Origin: an uncultured Rhodospirillaceae bacterium
GTDB taxonomy: Bacteria; Pseudomonadota; Alphaproteobacteria; Rhodospirillales; Magnetospirillaceae
Direction of reading: 5' to 3'
Length of the DNA stretch: 64,000 bases
Assembly (NCBI GenBank): GCA_903899885.1
Contig: CAIULK010000206.1
Span: forward strand, 1 to 64,000
Shown here: piece after piece, positions 40,262 to 49,159 of the stretch
How the letters are laid out: each line of letters starts with the position of its first letter
Numbering within the stretch: position 1 is the first letter of the stretch
Translations under genes and position numbers: made by a program
The notes under the pieces: generated by a model
Database searches by the model: none
The model's input: the letters and a program-made list of their open reading frames with translations, nothing else
What the model was told of the DNA's origin: nothing

Positions 40262-42145
40262 ATGAGTGATTTCGAACAAAATCCGAAAGACGGCGGCGAA
40301 CCGGCGCGCGGAGTGTTGGTGATCCAGGCCAATCTGCGGACGATGCCCGCCGGGCCGGGGGTTTACCGCATGCTGTCGGCGTCGGGCGACGTGCTGTATG
40401 TCGGCAAGGCGAAAAGCCTGAAGAAACGGGTGGCGTCCTACACCCATCTCGACCGTCTGTCCTTGCGCATCCGGCGCATGGTGTCGGAGACCGCCGGGAT
40501 GGAGGTGGTGACCACCCACACCGAGGCCGAGGCGCTGTTGCTGGAAAGCAACCTGATCAAGCGGATGATGCCCCGCTACAACATTTTGCTGAAGGACGAC
40601 AAATCCTTTCCCTATCTGCTGATCACCGGGGATCACGACTGGCCCAGGGTTCTGAAACACCGGGGGGCGCGCGGCCGGGCCGGGGAATATTTCGGACCCT
40701 TCGCCTCGGCGGGCGCGGTCAATCAGACCTTGGGGGCCTTGGAACGCGCGTTTTTACTGCGGTCATGTTCCGATTCGGTGTTCGCGCACCGCACCCGGCC
40801 CTGCCTGATGTACCAGATCAAGCGCTGTTCCGGCCCCTGCGCCGGGCGGATCGAGCGGGACGAATATTTGACGCTGGTTTCGGAGGCGCGCGATTTCCTG
40901 TCGGGTCACAGCCGGCGCATTCAAAAGGACTGGGTGGACAAGATGGAAGCGGCCAGCGCCGCCCTCGATTACGAACTGGCCGCCGTTTACCGCGACCGCA
41001 TCCGGGCGCTGGCCCGCATTCAGGCGCATCAAGACATCAATCCGCACAATGTCGAGGAGGCCGACGTCATCGCCCTGCATCAGGCGGGCGGGGCGACCTC
41101 CGTGCAGGTGTTCTTTTTCCGGGCGGGCTGCAATTTCGGCAACCGCGCCTATTTCCCGGTTCATGCCGGGGACGACGAGCCGGGCGCCGTGCTGGGCGCC
41201 TTTATCGGCCAATTCTATGCCGACCGTCCGCCACCGGCCGAGATTTTGACCAACATCGCACCCACCGAGAGCGATTTGATCGCGCTGGCGCTGTCGGAAA
41301 AGGCCGGGCACAAGGTTCGCCTGCACGTGCCGCAGCGCGGCGACCGGGTTCGTCTGATCGAACACGCGCTGGACAACGCCCGCGAGGCCTTGGGGCGCCG
41401 CCTGGCCGAAACCGGCGCGCATGCCAAATTGCTGCAAGGGGTGGCGGACCTGTTCGGGCTGGACCAAGCCCCCAGCCGGATCGAGGTGTACGACAACAGC
41501 CATATCCAAGGGTCCCACCCGGTCGGCGCGATGATCGTCGCCGGACCCGAGGGCTTCGCCAAGAACGCCTATCGCAAATTCAACATCCGGTCCGAGGATC
41601 TGTCCCCCGGCGACGATTTCGCGATGATGCGCGAAGTGCTGGAACGCCGCTTCCGCCGCGCGATCGCCGAGGACCCGGCGCGCGAACGCGGCGTCTGGCC
41701 CGATCTGGTGCTGATCGACGGCGGGCGCGGTCAGCTCGACGCGGTTTTGAGGGTGTTGGCCGATCTGGGCATCGAGGATCTGGCGGTGGTCGGCATCGCC
41801 AAGGGCGAAGACCGCGACGCCGGGCGCGAACGCTTCTTCCTGCCCGGCCGCGAGCCGTTCGCGCTGCCGCTGAAGGATCCGGTGCTGTATTTCCTGCAAC
41901 GCCTGCGCGACGAGGCGCACCGCTTCGCGATCGGCACCCATCGGGCGCGGCGGTCGGCGGCGATCGGCACCAACCGGCTGGACGAGGTGCCGGGGATCGG
42001 CGCCGCCCGGCGCAAGGCGTTGCTGCATCATTTCGGCTCGGCCCGCGGGGTGGCCGACGCGGGTTTGGCGGATTTGGAGGCGGTCGAGGGGATCTCGACC
42101 GCGATGGCCAAGAAAATCCATGACCACTTCCATTCCGGCGGTTAA
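40262..42145 (+). CDS. uvrC: Excinuclease ABC subunit C
   Basis: 627 residues: GIY-YIG nuclease domain ([24 protein letters not shown], makes the 3' cut), UVR-type segment around residue 205, RNase H-like nuclease ([18 protein letters not shown] and [15 protein letters not shown], 5' cut) and tandem helix-hairpin-helix motifs at the end ([32 protein letters not shown]). Start ATG 40262 is chosen because conserved sequence begins at about residue 18; the upstream frame to 40157 adds no family sequence. Its end overlaps the possible upstream start of pgsA. Confidence 0.96.
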   Translation: MSDFEQNPKDGGEPARGVLVIQANLRTMPAGPGVYRMLSASGDVLYVGKAKSLKKRVASYTHLDRLSLRIRRMVSETAGMEVVTTHTEAEALLLESNLIKRMMPRYNILLKDDKSFPYLLITGDHDWPRVLKHRGARGRAGEYFGPFASAGAVNQTLGALERAFLLRSCSDSVFAHRTRPCLMYQIKRCSGPCAGRIERDEYLTLVSEARDFLSGHSRRIQKDWVDKMEAASAALDYELAAVYRDRIRALARIQAHQDINPHNVEEADVIALHQAGGATSVQVFFFRAGCNFGNRAYFPVHAGDDEPGAVLGAFIGQFYADRPPPAEILTNIAPTESDLIALALSEKAGHKVRLHVPQRGDRVRLIEHALDNAREALGRRLAETGAHAKLLQGVADLFGLDQAPSRIEVYDNSHIQGSHPVGAMIVAGPEGFAKNAYRKFNIRSEDLSPGDDFAMMREVLERRFRRAIAEDPARERGVWPDLVLIDGGRGQLDAVLRVLADLGIEDLAVVGIAKGEDRDAGRERFFLPGREPFALPLKDPVLYFLQRLRDEAHRFAIGTHRARRSAAIGTNRLDEVPGIGAARRKALLHHFGSARGVADAGLADLEAVEGISTAMAKKIHDHFHSGG

Positions 42146-42158
42146 TATCCGGCTTATC

Positions 42159-42719
42159 ATGATGACCAGCTTGCCCAATCTGTTGACACTGTCGCGCATC
42201 GCGGTCATTCCGCTGGTGGTGGCCTGTTTCTTGTTCGACGAGCCGCTGGCTCGCTGGATCGCCTGTTGGCTGTTCGTCGCGGCGGCGGTCACCGACTGGT
42301 TCGACGGCTATCTGGCCCGCAGCCGCAACCAAGTCTCGACCTTCGGGCGCCTGCTCGATCCGATCGCCGACAAGCTGCTGGTCGGCGCGGTGTTGTTCAT
42401 GCTGGCGGCCTATGGGCGGCTTAGCCCACCCAGTTTGCTGCCCGCCTTGATCATCTTGCTGCGCGAGATTCTGGTGTCGGGCCTGCGCGAATTCCTGGCG
42501 GAATTGCGGGTCGGCATGCCGGTGACCCGTTTGGCGAAATGGAAGACCGGATTGCAGATGGTCGCCCTGCCGGTGCTGCTGGTCGGCGATGCCGGACCGG
42601 CGATTCTACACCCCAAATTGCTGGGCGAAGTCTGCTTGTGGACCGCGGCGCTGCTGACCCTGATCACCGGCTGGGATTATCTGCGCGCCAGTTTGGACCA
42701 TATTCGAGGCGCGGAATGA
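42159..42719 (+). CDS. pgsA: CDP-diacylglycerol-glycerol-3-phosphate 3-phosphatidyltransferase
   Basis: 186 residues with five or six membrane helices. The CDP-alcohol phosphotransferase signature is intact (D-x2-DG-x2-AR-x8-G-x3-D-x3-D: TDWFDGYLARS then GRLLDPIADK). It makes phosphatidylglycerophosphate, the first step to PG and cardiolipin. The start is ATG 42159 or the next codon 42162 (MTSLPNLLTLSRI is the usual beginning); an ATG at 42120 would overlap uvrC. Its stop overlaps mobB (ATGA). Confidence 0.94.
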   Translation: MMTSLPNLLTLSRIAVIPLVVACFLFDEPLARWIACWLFVAAAVTDWFDGYLARSRNQVSTFGRLLDPIADKLLVGAVLFMLAAYGRLSPPSLLPALIILLREILVSGLREFLAELRVGMPVTRLAKWKTGLQMVALPVLLVGDAGPAILHPKLLGEVCLWTAALLTLITGWDYLRASLDHIRGAE

Positions 42720-43222
42720 AGGTCTTCGGGCTGACCGGCCATTCCGGCAGCGGCAAGACCACCCTTTTGGTCGCCCTCGTGCCCTGGCTGACCGCCCGGG
42801 GACTGACGGTCTCGACCATCAAACAGGCCAATGCCGGGTTCGACATCGACATGCCGGGCAAGGATTCCTTTCAACACCGCGCCTCTGGCGCCGCCGAGGT
42901 CCTGGTCGCCTCGCCCAAGCGCTGGGCCTTGATGCATGAATACCGGGGCCGGCCGGAATTCGAGATGGACGCGCTGCTCGCCCGCATGACCCCGGTTGAT
43001 CTGGTGTTGGTTGAAGGCTTTCGCCGCTGGCCCCATCCCCGGATCGAGGTTTGGCGCGCCGAAGTGGGCCGCCCGCCGATTTTCCCCGATGATCCGCTGG
43101 TCGCCGCCGTCGCCTCGCCCGGCCATCCCATGGGCTTGGACCGGCCGCTGCTGCCGCTGGATGATGTCGCTGCGATCGGTGCCTTTCTTTTGGCCCACAC
43201 CGGGTTGGGAACGCCGTTATGA
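42716..43222 (+). CDS. mobB: Molybdopterin-guanine dinucleotide biosynthesis adaptor MobB
   Basis: 168 residues, P-loop GTPase: GHSGSGKTTLLVAL at residue 7, the STIKQANAGFDIDMPGKDS block containing the MobB His/Asp-rich region (here KQ in place of KH) and VDLVLVEGFRRWPHPRIEVWR. It assists attachment of GMP to molybdopterin. Start ATG 42716 overlaps the pgsA stop; a longer frame from 42539 is pgsA sequence read out of frame. The stop overlaps moeA by ATGA. Confidence 0.93.
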   Translation: MKVFGLTGHSGSGKTTLLVALVPWLTARGLTVSTIKQANAGFDIDMPGKDSFQHRASGAAEVLVASPKRWALMHEYRGRPEFEMDALLARMTPVDLVLVEGFRRWPHPRIEVWRAEVGRPPIFPDDPLVAAVASPGHPMGLDRPLLPLDDVAAIGAFLLAHTGLGTPL

Positions 43223-44424
43223 CGCTGCTGTACGGCGACGCCCTTGAAATCATTGAAAGCCGCATCGCCGGGATCGCCGAGATCGAACGGATCCGCCTGT
43301 CCGAGGCGGCGGGCCGGGTGTTGGCCGCCGATCTGATCGCCAAAACCGCCTTGCCGCCCGCCGACGCATCGGCGATGGACGGTTTCGCCTTTGCCTTCAC
43401 CCCCGGGGTGACACGGTACCGCCGCATGGCCGGCCGCTCGGCCGCCGGTCACCCCTTTGACGGCGTGGTGCCACCCGGCCATGCCCTGCGCATTTTGACC
43501 GGCGCGATGATGCCGCCGGGAACCGACACCGTGGCGACCCAGGAATCCTGCACGGTCACCGAGGATGGGATCGAGGTTCCGGCTAGCCTGTCGCTAGGGG
43601 CCAACCGCCGCCTGTGCGGCGAGGACGTGCGCGCCGGATCGGTGGTTTTGACCAAGGGCACCCGCTTGACGGCACCCGCCTTGGGTTTGGCGGCGGCGGC
43701 GGGGTTCGGCGAGGTGACGGTGGCGCGCCGCCTGCGCGTGGCGGTTTTCTCGACCGGCGACGAACTGGTCGAGCCGGGACATCCCTTGCCGCCCGGGGCC
43801 TTGAACGACGCCAACCGGCCATGGCTGATGGCGATGCTGTCGGGTTGGGGGGCCGAGGTCACGGATCTGGGCATCCTGCCCGACCGCGCGGTTTCGGTGC
43901 GCGATTCGCTGGCCTGGGCGGGCGAACGCTTCGATCTGATCGTCACCTCGGGCGGGGTTTCGATGGGCGACGAGGACCATGTCCGCCATGCCGTCGCCAC
44001 CTTGGGCGGATTTCATTTCGAGGGACTGGCGATCAAGCCCGGCAAACCGGTCAGCCTGGGTTGGGTTGGAGGGGCGGCGTTCCTGGGCCTGCCCGGCAAT
44101 CCGGTGGCGGGAATGATCACCTTCTTGATGATTGGCCGCGTTCTGGCGGATCGGTTGAGCGGCGCGGTGCCGTCGCGCGAAGCCCGGATTCCCGCGATTG
44201 CCGGATTCTCGCACCCCCGCAAGCCTGGGCGGCGGGAATGGTTGCGGGCCCGCTTGAGGACCGATGGTGATCACTTGGTTGTCGAATGTCACCCTCAACA
44301 GGGCTCGGCCATGCTGTCCTCGATGGTCTGGGCCGACGGGCTGGTCGAAATCGGCGAAGCCGCCGGACCGGTCGCCCCCGGCGACCCTGTGACCTTCCTC
44401 AGCTTGGCGGAGATGCTGCGATGA
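43219..44424 (+). CDS. moeA: Molybdopterin molybdenumtransferase MoeA
   Basis: 401 residues. The family blocks are present: PPADASAMDGFAFA near residue 50, ILTGAMMPPGTDTVATQE, GEDVRAGSVVLTKGTRL, the FSTGDELVEPG region, SGGVSMGDEDHVR and FLGLPGNPVAGMITF. It inserts molybdate into adenylylated molybdopterin. Overlaps mobB upstream and moaD downstream by 4 bp each, so mobB-moeA-moaD are tightly coupled. Confidence 0.96.
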   Translation: MTLLYGDALEIIESRIAGIAEIERIRLSEAAGRVLAADLIAKTALPPADASAMDGFAFAFTPGVTRYRRMAGRSAAGHPFDGVVPPGHALRILTGAMMPPGTDTVATQESCTVTEDGIEVPASLSLGANRRLCGEDVRAGSVVLTKGTRLTAPALGLAAAAGFGEVTVARRLRVAVFSTGDELVEPGHPLPPGALNDANRPWLMAMLSGWGAEVTDLGILPDRAVSVRDSLAWAGERFDLIVTSGGVSMGDEDHVRHAVATLGGFHFEGLAIKPGKPVSLGWVGGAAFLGLPGNPVAGMITFLMIGRVLADRLSGAVPSREARIPAIAGFSHPRKPGRREWLRARLRTDGDHLVVECHPQQGSAMLSSMVWADGLVEIGEAAGPVAPGDPVTFLSLAEMLR

Positions 44425-44672
44425 CCGTTCTGTATTTCGCCTGGGTCAAGGACAAGATCGGGAAAAGCAGTGAAACCTTTGCCTTGCCCGGCGATGTGAC
44501 GACGGTGGGTGAGCTGGCGGGCTGGCTGGCCCAACAATCGGCGGCTCATGCGAGCGCCTTCGCCGAACCCCGGTTGGTGCGCGCGGCGGTCAATCAAGAC
44601 CATGCGGACAGTGATCACCCGGTGGCGGACGGCGACGAGGTGGCGTTTTTCCCGCCGGTAACCGGGGGCTGA
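44421..44672 (+). CDS. moaD: Molybdopterin synthase small subunit
   Basis: 83 residues, ubiquitin-like fold ending in the required Gly-Gly (FFPPVTGG), which becomes the thiocarboxylate sulfur donor for molybdopterin synthesis. ADGDEVAFFPPV is the family C-terminus. ATG 44421 overlaps the moeA stop; moaE follows after 3 bp. Confidence 0.95.
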   Translation: MTVLYFAWVKDKIGKSSETFALPGDVTTVGELAGWLAQQSAAHASAFAEPRLVRAAVNQDHADSDHPVADGDEVAFFPPVTGG

Positions 44673-44675
44673 CGG

Positions 44676-45107
44676 ATGATCCGAATTCAGCGCGAGGATT
44701 TCGACGTCGGAACCGAGACCGCCGCCTTGGCCGAGGGCGACACCGGTGTTGGCGGTCTGTGCGTGTTCGTCGGCACGGTGCGCGGCGAGGTTCCGGCGAT
44801 GACGCTGGAACACTATCCCGGCATGACCGAACGGCAGTTGGAAGCCATCGAGGCCGAGGCCCGGCGCCGCTGGCCCCTGAGCGACGTGCGCATCATTCAC
44901 CGGATCGGGCGGCTGGAGGCGGGCGAACGGATCGTGCTGGTCGCCGCCGCCTCGGCCCACCGCGAAGCCGCCTTTCGCGCCACCGAATTCCTGATCGACT
45001 GGCTGAAGACCAAGGCACCCTTTTGGAAATGCGAGCATAAAGCGGGCGGCGATGTTTGGGTCGATGCCCGCGACAGCGATGAACAGGCGACCCTAAAATG
45101 GCGATGA
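44676..45107 (+). CDS. moaE: Molybdopterin synthase large subunit
   Basis: 143 residues. Conserved segments CVFVGTVRGE, LEHYPGM, RIIHRIGRLEAGE, AAASAHREAAFRA and the catalytic Lys region LKTKAPFWKCEHKAGGDVWV are all present. With MoaD it converts precursor Z to molybdopterin. Its last ten bases overlap the SGNH esterase gene. Confidence 0.96.
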   Translation: MIRIQREDFDVGTETAALAEGDTGVGGLCVFVGTVRGEVPAMTLEHYPGMTERQLEAIEAEARRRWPLSDVRIIHRIGRLEAGERIVLVAAASAHREAAFRATEFLIDWLKTKAPFWKCEHKAGGDVWVDARDSDEQATLKWR

Positions 45108-45973
45108 AATTATTGAAGCCCTTGGTGGCGATTGGGCTGGCGGCAACCACCATCACCGCCCTGTCGCTGTGGCGGAGCGCGCCACGCCCCCCCGCGACGA
45201 CCACCGCCCAGGGCATCCGGCCCGACACCTACGACAATTTTGGACGGCTGATCGGCTTTACCGGGCGATTGGACCAGGATTGCCCCGCGCAAGGGCCGCG
45301 CACCGCCGTGCTGGTGCTGGCCGGTCAATCGAATTGGGGCAATCTGGGCGGCCAACGGGTGGCCAGCCATCATCCCGATCAAGTGGTGTCCTATTTCAAT
45401 GGCCGCTGCGGCCCGGCGCAATCGCCCTTGCTGGGAACCAGCGAGGGACGCGGCAATTCCGGCCCGCTGCTGGCCGACCGGTTGATCGACAGCGGCCAGT
45501 TCGACAGCGTGGTGTTGGTCCCCGCCGCGATTTCGGCTTCGACCATCGACCGCTGGCGGCAAGGCGGGGATCTCAATCCGCTGCTGGTCCAAGCGGTTCG
45601 CGATGTCAAAAGCCGGTACAAGATCACCCATGTGCTGTGGCATCAGGGCGAAAGCGATTACCGCCGCACCAAGCAGGAGGATTACGCCCGCGGCTTCGCC
45701 AGCGTGGTCACCAGCCTGCGCGCCGAGGGGGTGGAGGCGCCGATCCTGGCCGCGGTGACCACCAAATGCCTGTACACGGTGGATTTCGACCCCAACGATC
45801 CGGTCGCCCTGGCCCAACGCGCCCTGCCCGACCCGTCGCAAAAGATTTTCGCGGGCCCGGATACCGATGCGTTGGTCTTGGACGAGGACCGCTATGACGG
45901 CTGCCATTTCGGCGCCAGCGGCATGGAGAAATTCGCGAACGCCTGGGCGGAAGCGATCGCGGCCGTGAAGTAG
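45098..45973 (+). CDS. SGNH-type esterase, sialate O-acetylesterase-like
   Basis: 291 residues with one N-terminal membrane anchor or uncleaved signal (LLKPLVAIGLAATTITALSL). The SGNH blocks are VLAGQSNWGN (nucleophile Ser), LWHQGESD and DGCHFGASG (catalytic Asp/His). The family (PF03629-like) deacetylates sugars or cell-wall components. The start (ATG 45098, or 45104) lies within the moaE end, so it is co-transcribed with the molybdenum genes, although no functional link is evident. It converges with higA, 6 bp apart. Confidence 0.82.
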   Translation: MAMKLLKPLVAIGLAATTITALSLWRSAPRPPATTTAQGIRPDTYDNFGRLIGFTGRLDQDCPAQGPRTAVLVLAGQSNWGNLGGQRVASHHPDQVVSYFNGRCGPAQSPLLGTSEGRGNSGPLLADRLIDSGQFDSVVLVPAAISASTIDRWRQGGDLNPLLVQAVRDVKSRYKITHVLWHQGESDYRRTKQEDYARGFASVVTSLRAEGVEAPILAAVTTKCLYTVDFDPNDPVALAQRALPDPSQKIFAGPDTDALVLDEDRYDGCHFGASGMEKFANAWAEAIAAVK

Positions 45974-45979
45974 CGGTTC

Positions 45980-46363
45980 TTATGCCGCCTTGGGGCGGCG
46001 ATCCCCGGCCGGGATCAACAGATCGGCCGGGATGCCGAAGCGATCCCGCAAACGGCGAATCATCGACAGGCTAAGGGTGATCTTGCCGTTCAGCACTTCG
46101 CTGACCCGGCCGGCGCCACCGAGCAGCGGCGCCAAATCCGCCCGGGTCATGCCGTTTTGGTCCATCAGATAGATCAACAGCTGGGGCACCGATGGCGCCT
46201 TGCCCGGCCAACGCCGCCGCTCATAATCCTCGACCAGCCGGGCTTGCGCCCGCAGCCGGGCGAGGCTGGAATCGCCGGACGCCTCGGCCATCAGCGTTTC
46301 CACCAAGGCGGTGGCCTCCGCCAAATCAGCGTCGGTCTCGATGATGATCAGTTCCGCCTTCAT
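45980..46363 (-). CDS. higA: HigA-type antitoxin, XRE helix-turn-helix
   Basis: 127 residues: an acidic N-terminal helical arm, then an XRE helix-turn-helix (NGMTRADLAPLLGGAGRVSEVLNGKITLS) of the COG5499 kind found with HigB. It should neutralise HigB and repress the operon. The start ATG shares one base with the higB stop (TGATG), the toxin-first order that is usual for higBA. Confidence 0.87.
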   Translation of the reverse strand: MKAELIIIETDADLAEATALVETLMAEASGDSSLARLRAQARLVEDYERRRWPGKAPSVPQLLIYLMDQNGMTRADLAPLLGGAGRVSEVLNGKITLSLSMIRRLRDRFGIPADLLIPAGDRRPKAA

Positions 46364-46674
46364 CAGATGGTCTCCGCATTGATCCGGTCGTACTCGTCGT
46401 GGGTCCCGAAGAACCGGATGGTCAGCACTCCGGCCCGATATTCCACCACGGCAACCAGCCGGAAATCGTTGCCCTTGATATTAAACACCACCCGGCCCGC
46501 CTTCAGGATGCTGGCTTTCGGGTGGGATCGTTTCACATCCTCCGGCGTCCGCCAATCGGCGGCGCTAGCGATCGCAAGCCATGCCTCGTACCCGGACCGG
46601 GCCGCCGCCATGCCCTTGTGCCCCTTGCGCGCGGCGAAGAACGCCTCGGCCCGTTTTCGGCCAACGATGATCAT
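46363..46674 (-). CDS. higB: HigB-type toxin, RelE-fold mRNA interferase
   Basis: 103 residues. The fold markers are WRTPEDVKRSHPKASILKAG, RVVFNIKGNDFRLVAVVEY and FFGTHDEYDRI, as in the HigB_toxin family (PF09907), which cleaves mRNA on the ribosome. Basic and catalytic-type residues (Lys, Arg, His, Tyr) are present and nothing suggests inactivation. Gene order is toxin then antitoxin, with an inverted-repeat operator upstream at 46703-46732. Accessory position between moa and chemoreceptor genes suggests acquisition. Confidence 0.88.
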   Translation of the reverse strand: MIIVGRKRAEAFFAARKGHKGMAAARSGYEAWLAIASAADWRTPEDVKRSHPKASILKAGRVVFNIKGNDFRLVAVVEYRAGVLTIRFFGTHDEYDRINAETI

Positions 46675-46702
46675 GGTGTTATGATATCAGCGAATTCGAG
46701 GG

Positions 46703-46732
46703 TTCCGAAGTTCCGTTTTTCGGAATTTGGAA
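46703..46732. promoter_or_regulatory. Probable operator of higBA
   Basis: Upstream of higB there is a dyad TTCCG-TTTTT-CGGAA at 46711-46725, flanked by an outer TTCC (46703-46706) and GGAA (46729-46732). On the minus strand a TATCAT -10-like hexamer follows at about 46683-46688, ten bases before the higB ATG. The arrangement fits autorepression by HigA; binding is inferred. Confidence 0.5.
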
Positions 46733-46822
46733 GCTTTACCGGGGTGACTGCGGCTGGGAGGTACGGGATGCGGACCTTAATGGCGGCTATTCATGCACGA
46801 CAATCCCATCCGGCCGTGCCGC

Positions 46823-47002
46823 CTATTTCCGCACGAGATAGCCGACCAAGCCACCCGTCGCGGCCGATAGGATCGACATCGCCCATTTCTTCTCTTCCGG
46901 GCCTGCCGTGCCGCTGATCACCGTTGAAACGGCGAGATTGGCGACCACCACGACGCAACCGACGGCGAGCAGAAAGACCACGAGGTCCTTGGCAAGCCGC
47001 AC
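46823..47002 (-). CDS. Small membrane protein (59 residues)
   Basis: A short frame with one clear membrane helix (VVFLLAVGCVVVVANLAVS) and a second weaker hydrophobic segment (MSILSAATGGLVGYLV) before a basic end (RK). The GTG at 47002 has a GAGGG site with 8-bp spacing. It begins 49 bp after the ribbon-helix-helix gene on the same strand. No known family recognised; it could be a membrane-acting toxin or a small structural protein. Confidence 0.5.
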   Translation of the reverse strand: MRLAKDLVVFLLAVGCVVVVANLAVSTVISGTAGPEEKKWAMSILSAATGGLVGYLVRK

Positions 47003-47051
47003 GAACCGTTCCCTCGGTGGTTCGGCGGCGGACTGTCCAGATCAATGGTAT

Positions 47052-47255
47052 TCACAGGCCGACGATTCTCGTCTTCACGTGGTTGTCCGCATCCACCAAA
47101 GCCAACGAGCTGCCCTTTTCCACACCCTCGCACGCGACCTCGAACAGGGTCAAAGCCTTGCGCAACACCTCGCTCTTGGTGGCCTGGCTTTCGGTCGCCA
47201 TGTGGTCCAGCGCCTTCGCCAGATCGTCCGAAATCGTCAAATTAAGGCGTACCAT
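47052..47255 (-). CDS. Ribbon-helix-helix (CopG-like) protein
   Basis: 67 residues. MVRLNLTISDDLAKALDHMA followed by ATKSEVLRKALTLFE is the ribbon-helix-helix DNA-binding pattern; the C-terminal part (VDADNHVKTRIVGL) would be the dimer or partner-binding tail. Such proteins act as antitoxins or small repressors. No classical toxin is next to it; the gene downstream encodes a 59-residue membrane protein. Confidence 0.72.
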   Translation of the reverse strand: MVRLNLTISDDLAKALDHMATESQATKSEVLRKALTLFEVACEGVEKGSSLALVDADNHVKTRIVGL

Positions 47256-47353
47256 GCCCGCCTCCTCCCGTTACGTCGGCCATGCGAAATAACCGCGCAT
47301 TTTTCGCGCATCGGCAAACGCGATAACGGCAGAGGTCCCCTGATGGAGGCTTA

Positions 47354-49057
47354 TTAGGTCTCCCGAATCCCCTGCAAGAACCGGTCGATCTCGGTGCGCA
47401 GCGTCGCGGCCTCGTTCTGCAAGCGCTCGACCGAGGACAGAACCTCTTTCGCCGAGTGGTCGGTCGCCTGGATCGAGGCGGTCACTTCGGCGATGTTTTG
47501 ATACACCTCGTGTGTGCCGGTGGCGGCGTGGTCGATGTTGCGGGCGATTTCCTGGGTGGCCGCGCCCTGTTCCTCGATGGCGGCGGCGATCGCGGTGGTC
47601 ACACCGTCCATCGAGGCGATGGTGGTGCTGATCCCCTTGATCGCGAACACCGTCTGATTGGTTTCCTTCTGGATCGTCGAGACCTGGGTGGAAATATCCT
47701 CCAGCGCCTTGACGGTCTGGCGGGCGAGGTTCTTGACCTCGGAGGCGACGACGTTGAAGCCCTTGCCCGCTTCCCCGGCCCGCGCCGCCTCGACGGTGGC
47801 GTTCAAGGCCAGCAGGTTGGTCTGCTCGGCGATGCCGGTGATCAATTCGATGATTTCGCCGATGGTGATGGCGGCCCCGGCCAAGCTTTGCACCCGGTGG
47901 TTGACGCCCTCGGCCTCTTGACTGGCCGAGGCCGACACGCGGTTCGAGGCGCCCACTTGCTGGGCGATTTCGTTGACCGACGAGGTCAGTTCCTCGGCCG
48001 CCTGCGAGACCATGCGGACATTTTCGTTGGCTTCGCGGGCATGCTGGGCGGCATCCCCGGCGCGTTCGGTGGCGCTGTCGGCCAAGACGACCATGTCGCG
48101 GGCGGTCGCCGTCATTTTTTCCGAATCGGCGGCAACGGCATCAAGCACGCTGGCCACCGCCGCCTCGAACGAGCGGATCAATTGTTCCAGTTTGGCCATC
48201 CGGCGTTCGCGCCGTTCGTTGGCGCGCTGCGCTTCTTCCTCCATCGCGTGCTTGGCGATGGTGTTTTCCTTGAAAACCTGAACGGCGCGGGCAATGTCGC
48301 CCATCTCGTCCTTGCGTTCGAGCGACGGCACCTCGACGCTGGTGTCGCCCCCGGCCAATTGGCCCATCCGTTGGGTCATGTTGCCGATCGGACGGGTGAT
48401 CACCCGGCTAAGCAACACCCGCACGCCGAGAACGGCGAAAATCGTGGCGATGACGCCGCCGATGGCCAGCGTCGAGATGATGCGGTGCAGGCGGGCGTCG
48501 GATTCGGCGGTCGAGAGCGACGAGGACAGCACGGCGATCACGTCGCCCTTTTGCAAGCCCATGCCGCCGTGACAGGTAAAGCAAACCTCGCGGTCGGCGC
48601 CCTCGGTCACCCCCAAAACGATGGGGAGCGAGTAGCGGTAAAACCCGTCGATCAAACGCCCGACCGGCTGTTTGGTGTCGAACGCCTCGGCGTCGATCTC
48701 GTCCTTGGGGAGTTTCGGTTTGCGGTCGGGCTCGGCGTCGGCCATGTAGGCCTTGACCTTCGGGCTCCACGCACTCCACACCTTGCCGGGATAGTCGGCG
48801 TTGCGGCTGTCGAACCAGTTGTTGAAGACCTGGATGCCGATATTGTCACCGTCTTCCGGCCGCTTGGCCATGACGTTGACGATCAAGGCATGCAGCGAGG
48901 CCATCTCGTTGACCGAGAAGGCGTTCAGCTCCGCCTCGGTCTGCGTTCGTTCGAATTGGGCGATGGCGACAACAACCACGGCGACCAAGGCGATCACGCC
49001 CAGTCCCGCAATGATCATGAACCGGCTGCTCAGCCGAAGATCGCTCCAACCACGCAC
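47354..49057 (-). CDS. Methyl-accepting chemotaxis protein with CxxCH haem-c sensor domain
   Basis: 567 residues: membrane helix near 12-35, a periplasmic domain to about 195 with [12 protein letters not shown] (a CxxCH cytochrome-c attachment motif, as in DUF3365/Tll0287-like sensors), second membrane helix, HAMP, and an MCP signalling domain with the hairpin tip [22 protein letters not shown] split across residues near 430-450. GTG 49057 with a GGAAGGGGG site is preferred to a TTG at 49099. Likely senses redox state or a gas such as NO or O2 and feeds the chemotaxis pathway; ligand is inferred. Confidence 0.92.
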   Translation of the reverse strand: MRGWSDLRLSSRFMIIAGLGVIALVAVVVVAIAQFERTQTEAELNAFSVNEMASLHALIVNVMAKRPEDGDNIGIQVFNNWFDSRNADYPGKVWSAWSPKVKAYMADAEPDRKPKLPKDEIDAEAFDTKQPVGRLIDGFYRYSLPIVLGVTEGADREVCFTCHGGMGLQKGDVIAVLSSSLSTAESDARLHRIISTLAIGGVIATIFAVLGVRVLLSRVITRPIGNMTQRMGQLAGGDTSVEVPSLERKDEMGDIARAVQVFKENTIAKHAMEEEAQRANERRERRMAKLEQLIRSFEAAVASVLDAVAADSEKMTATARDMVVLADSATERAGDAAQHAREANENVRMVSQAAEELTSSVNEIAQQVGASNRVSASASQEAEGVNHRVQSLAGAAITIGEIIELITGIAEQTNLLALNATVEAARAGEAGKGFNVVASEVKNLARQTVKALEDISTQVSTIQKETNQTVFAIKGISTTIASMDGVTTAIAAAIEEQGAATQEIARNIDHAATGTHEVYQNIAEVTASIQATDHSAKEVLSSVERLQNEAATLRTEIDRFLQGIRET

Positions 49058-49159
49058 GATACCCCCTTCCGTCCCCTGACGCTTGGAGGTTAGACCCAAA
49101 ACCTTAACGAAGAAACACTAGGTTATCGCCACTATACCAAAAAACACTGGAAGTTCTGC

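Noticed and set aside
46791-47133. Two other frames overlapping the small membrane gene (84 and 71 codons)
   Set aside because: Arg/Gly-rich without membrane or domain features; the 59-codon frame between them has a membrane helix and a ribosome-binding site.
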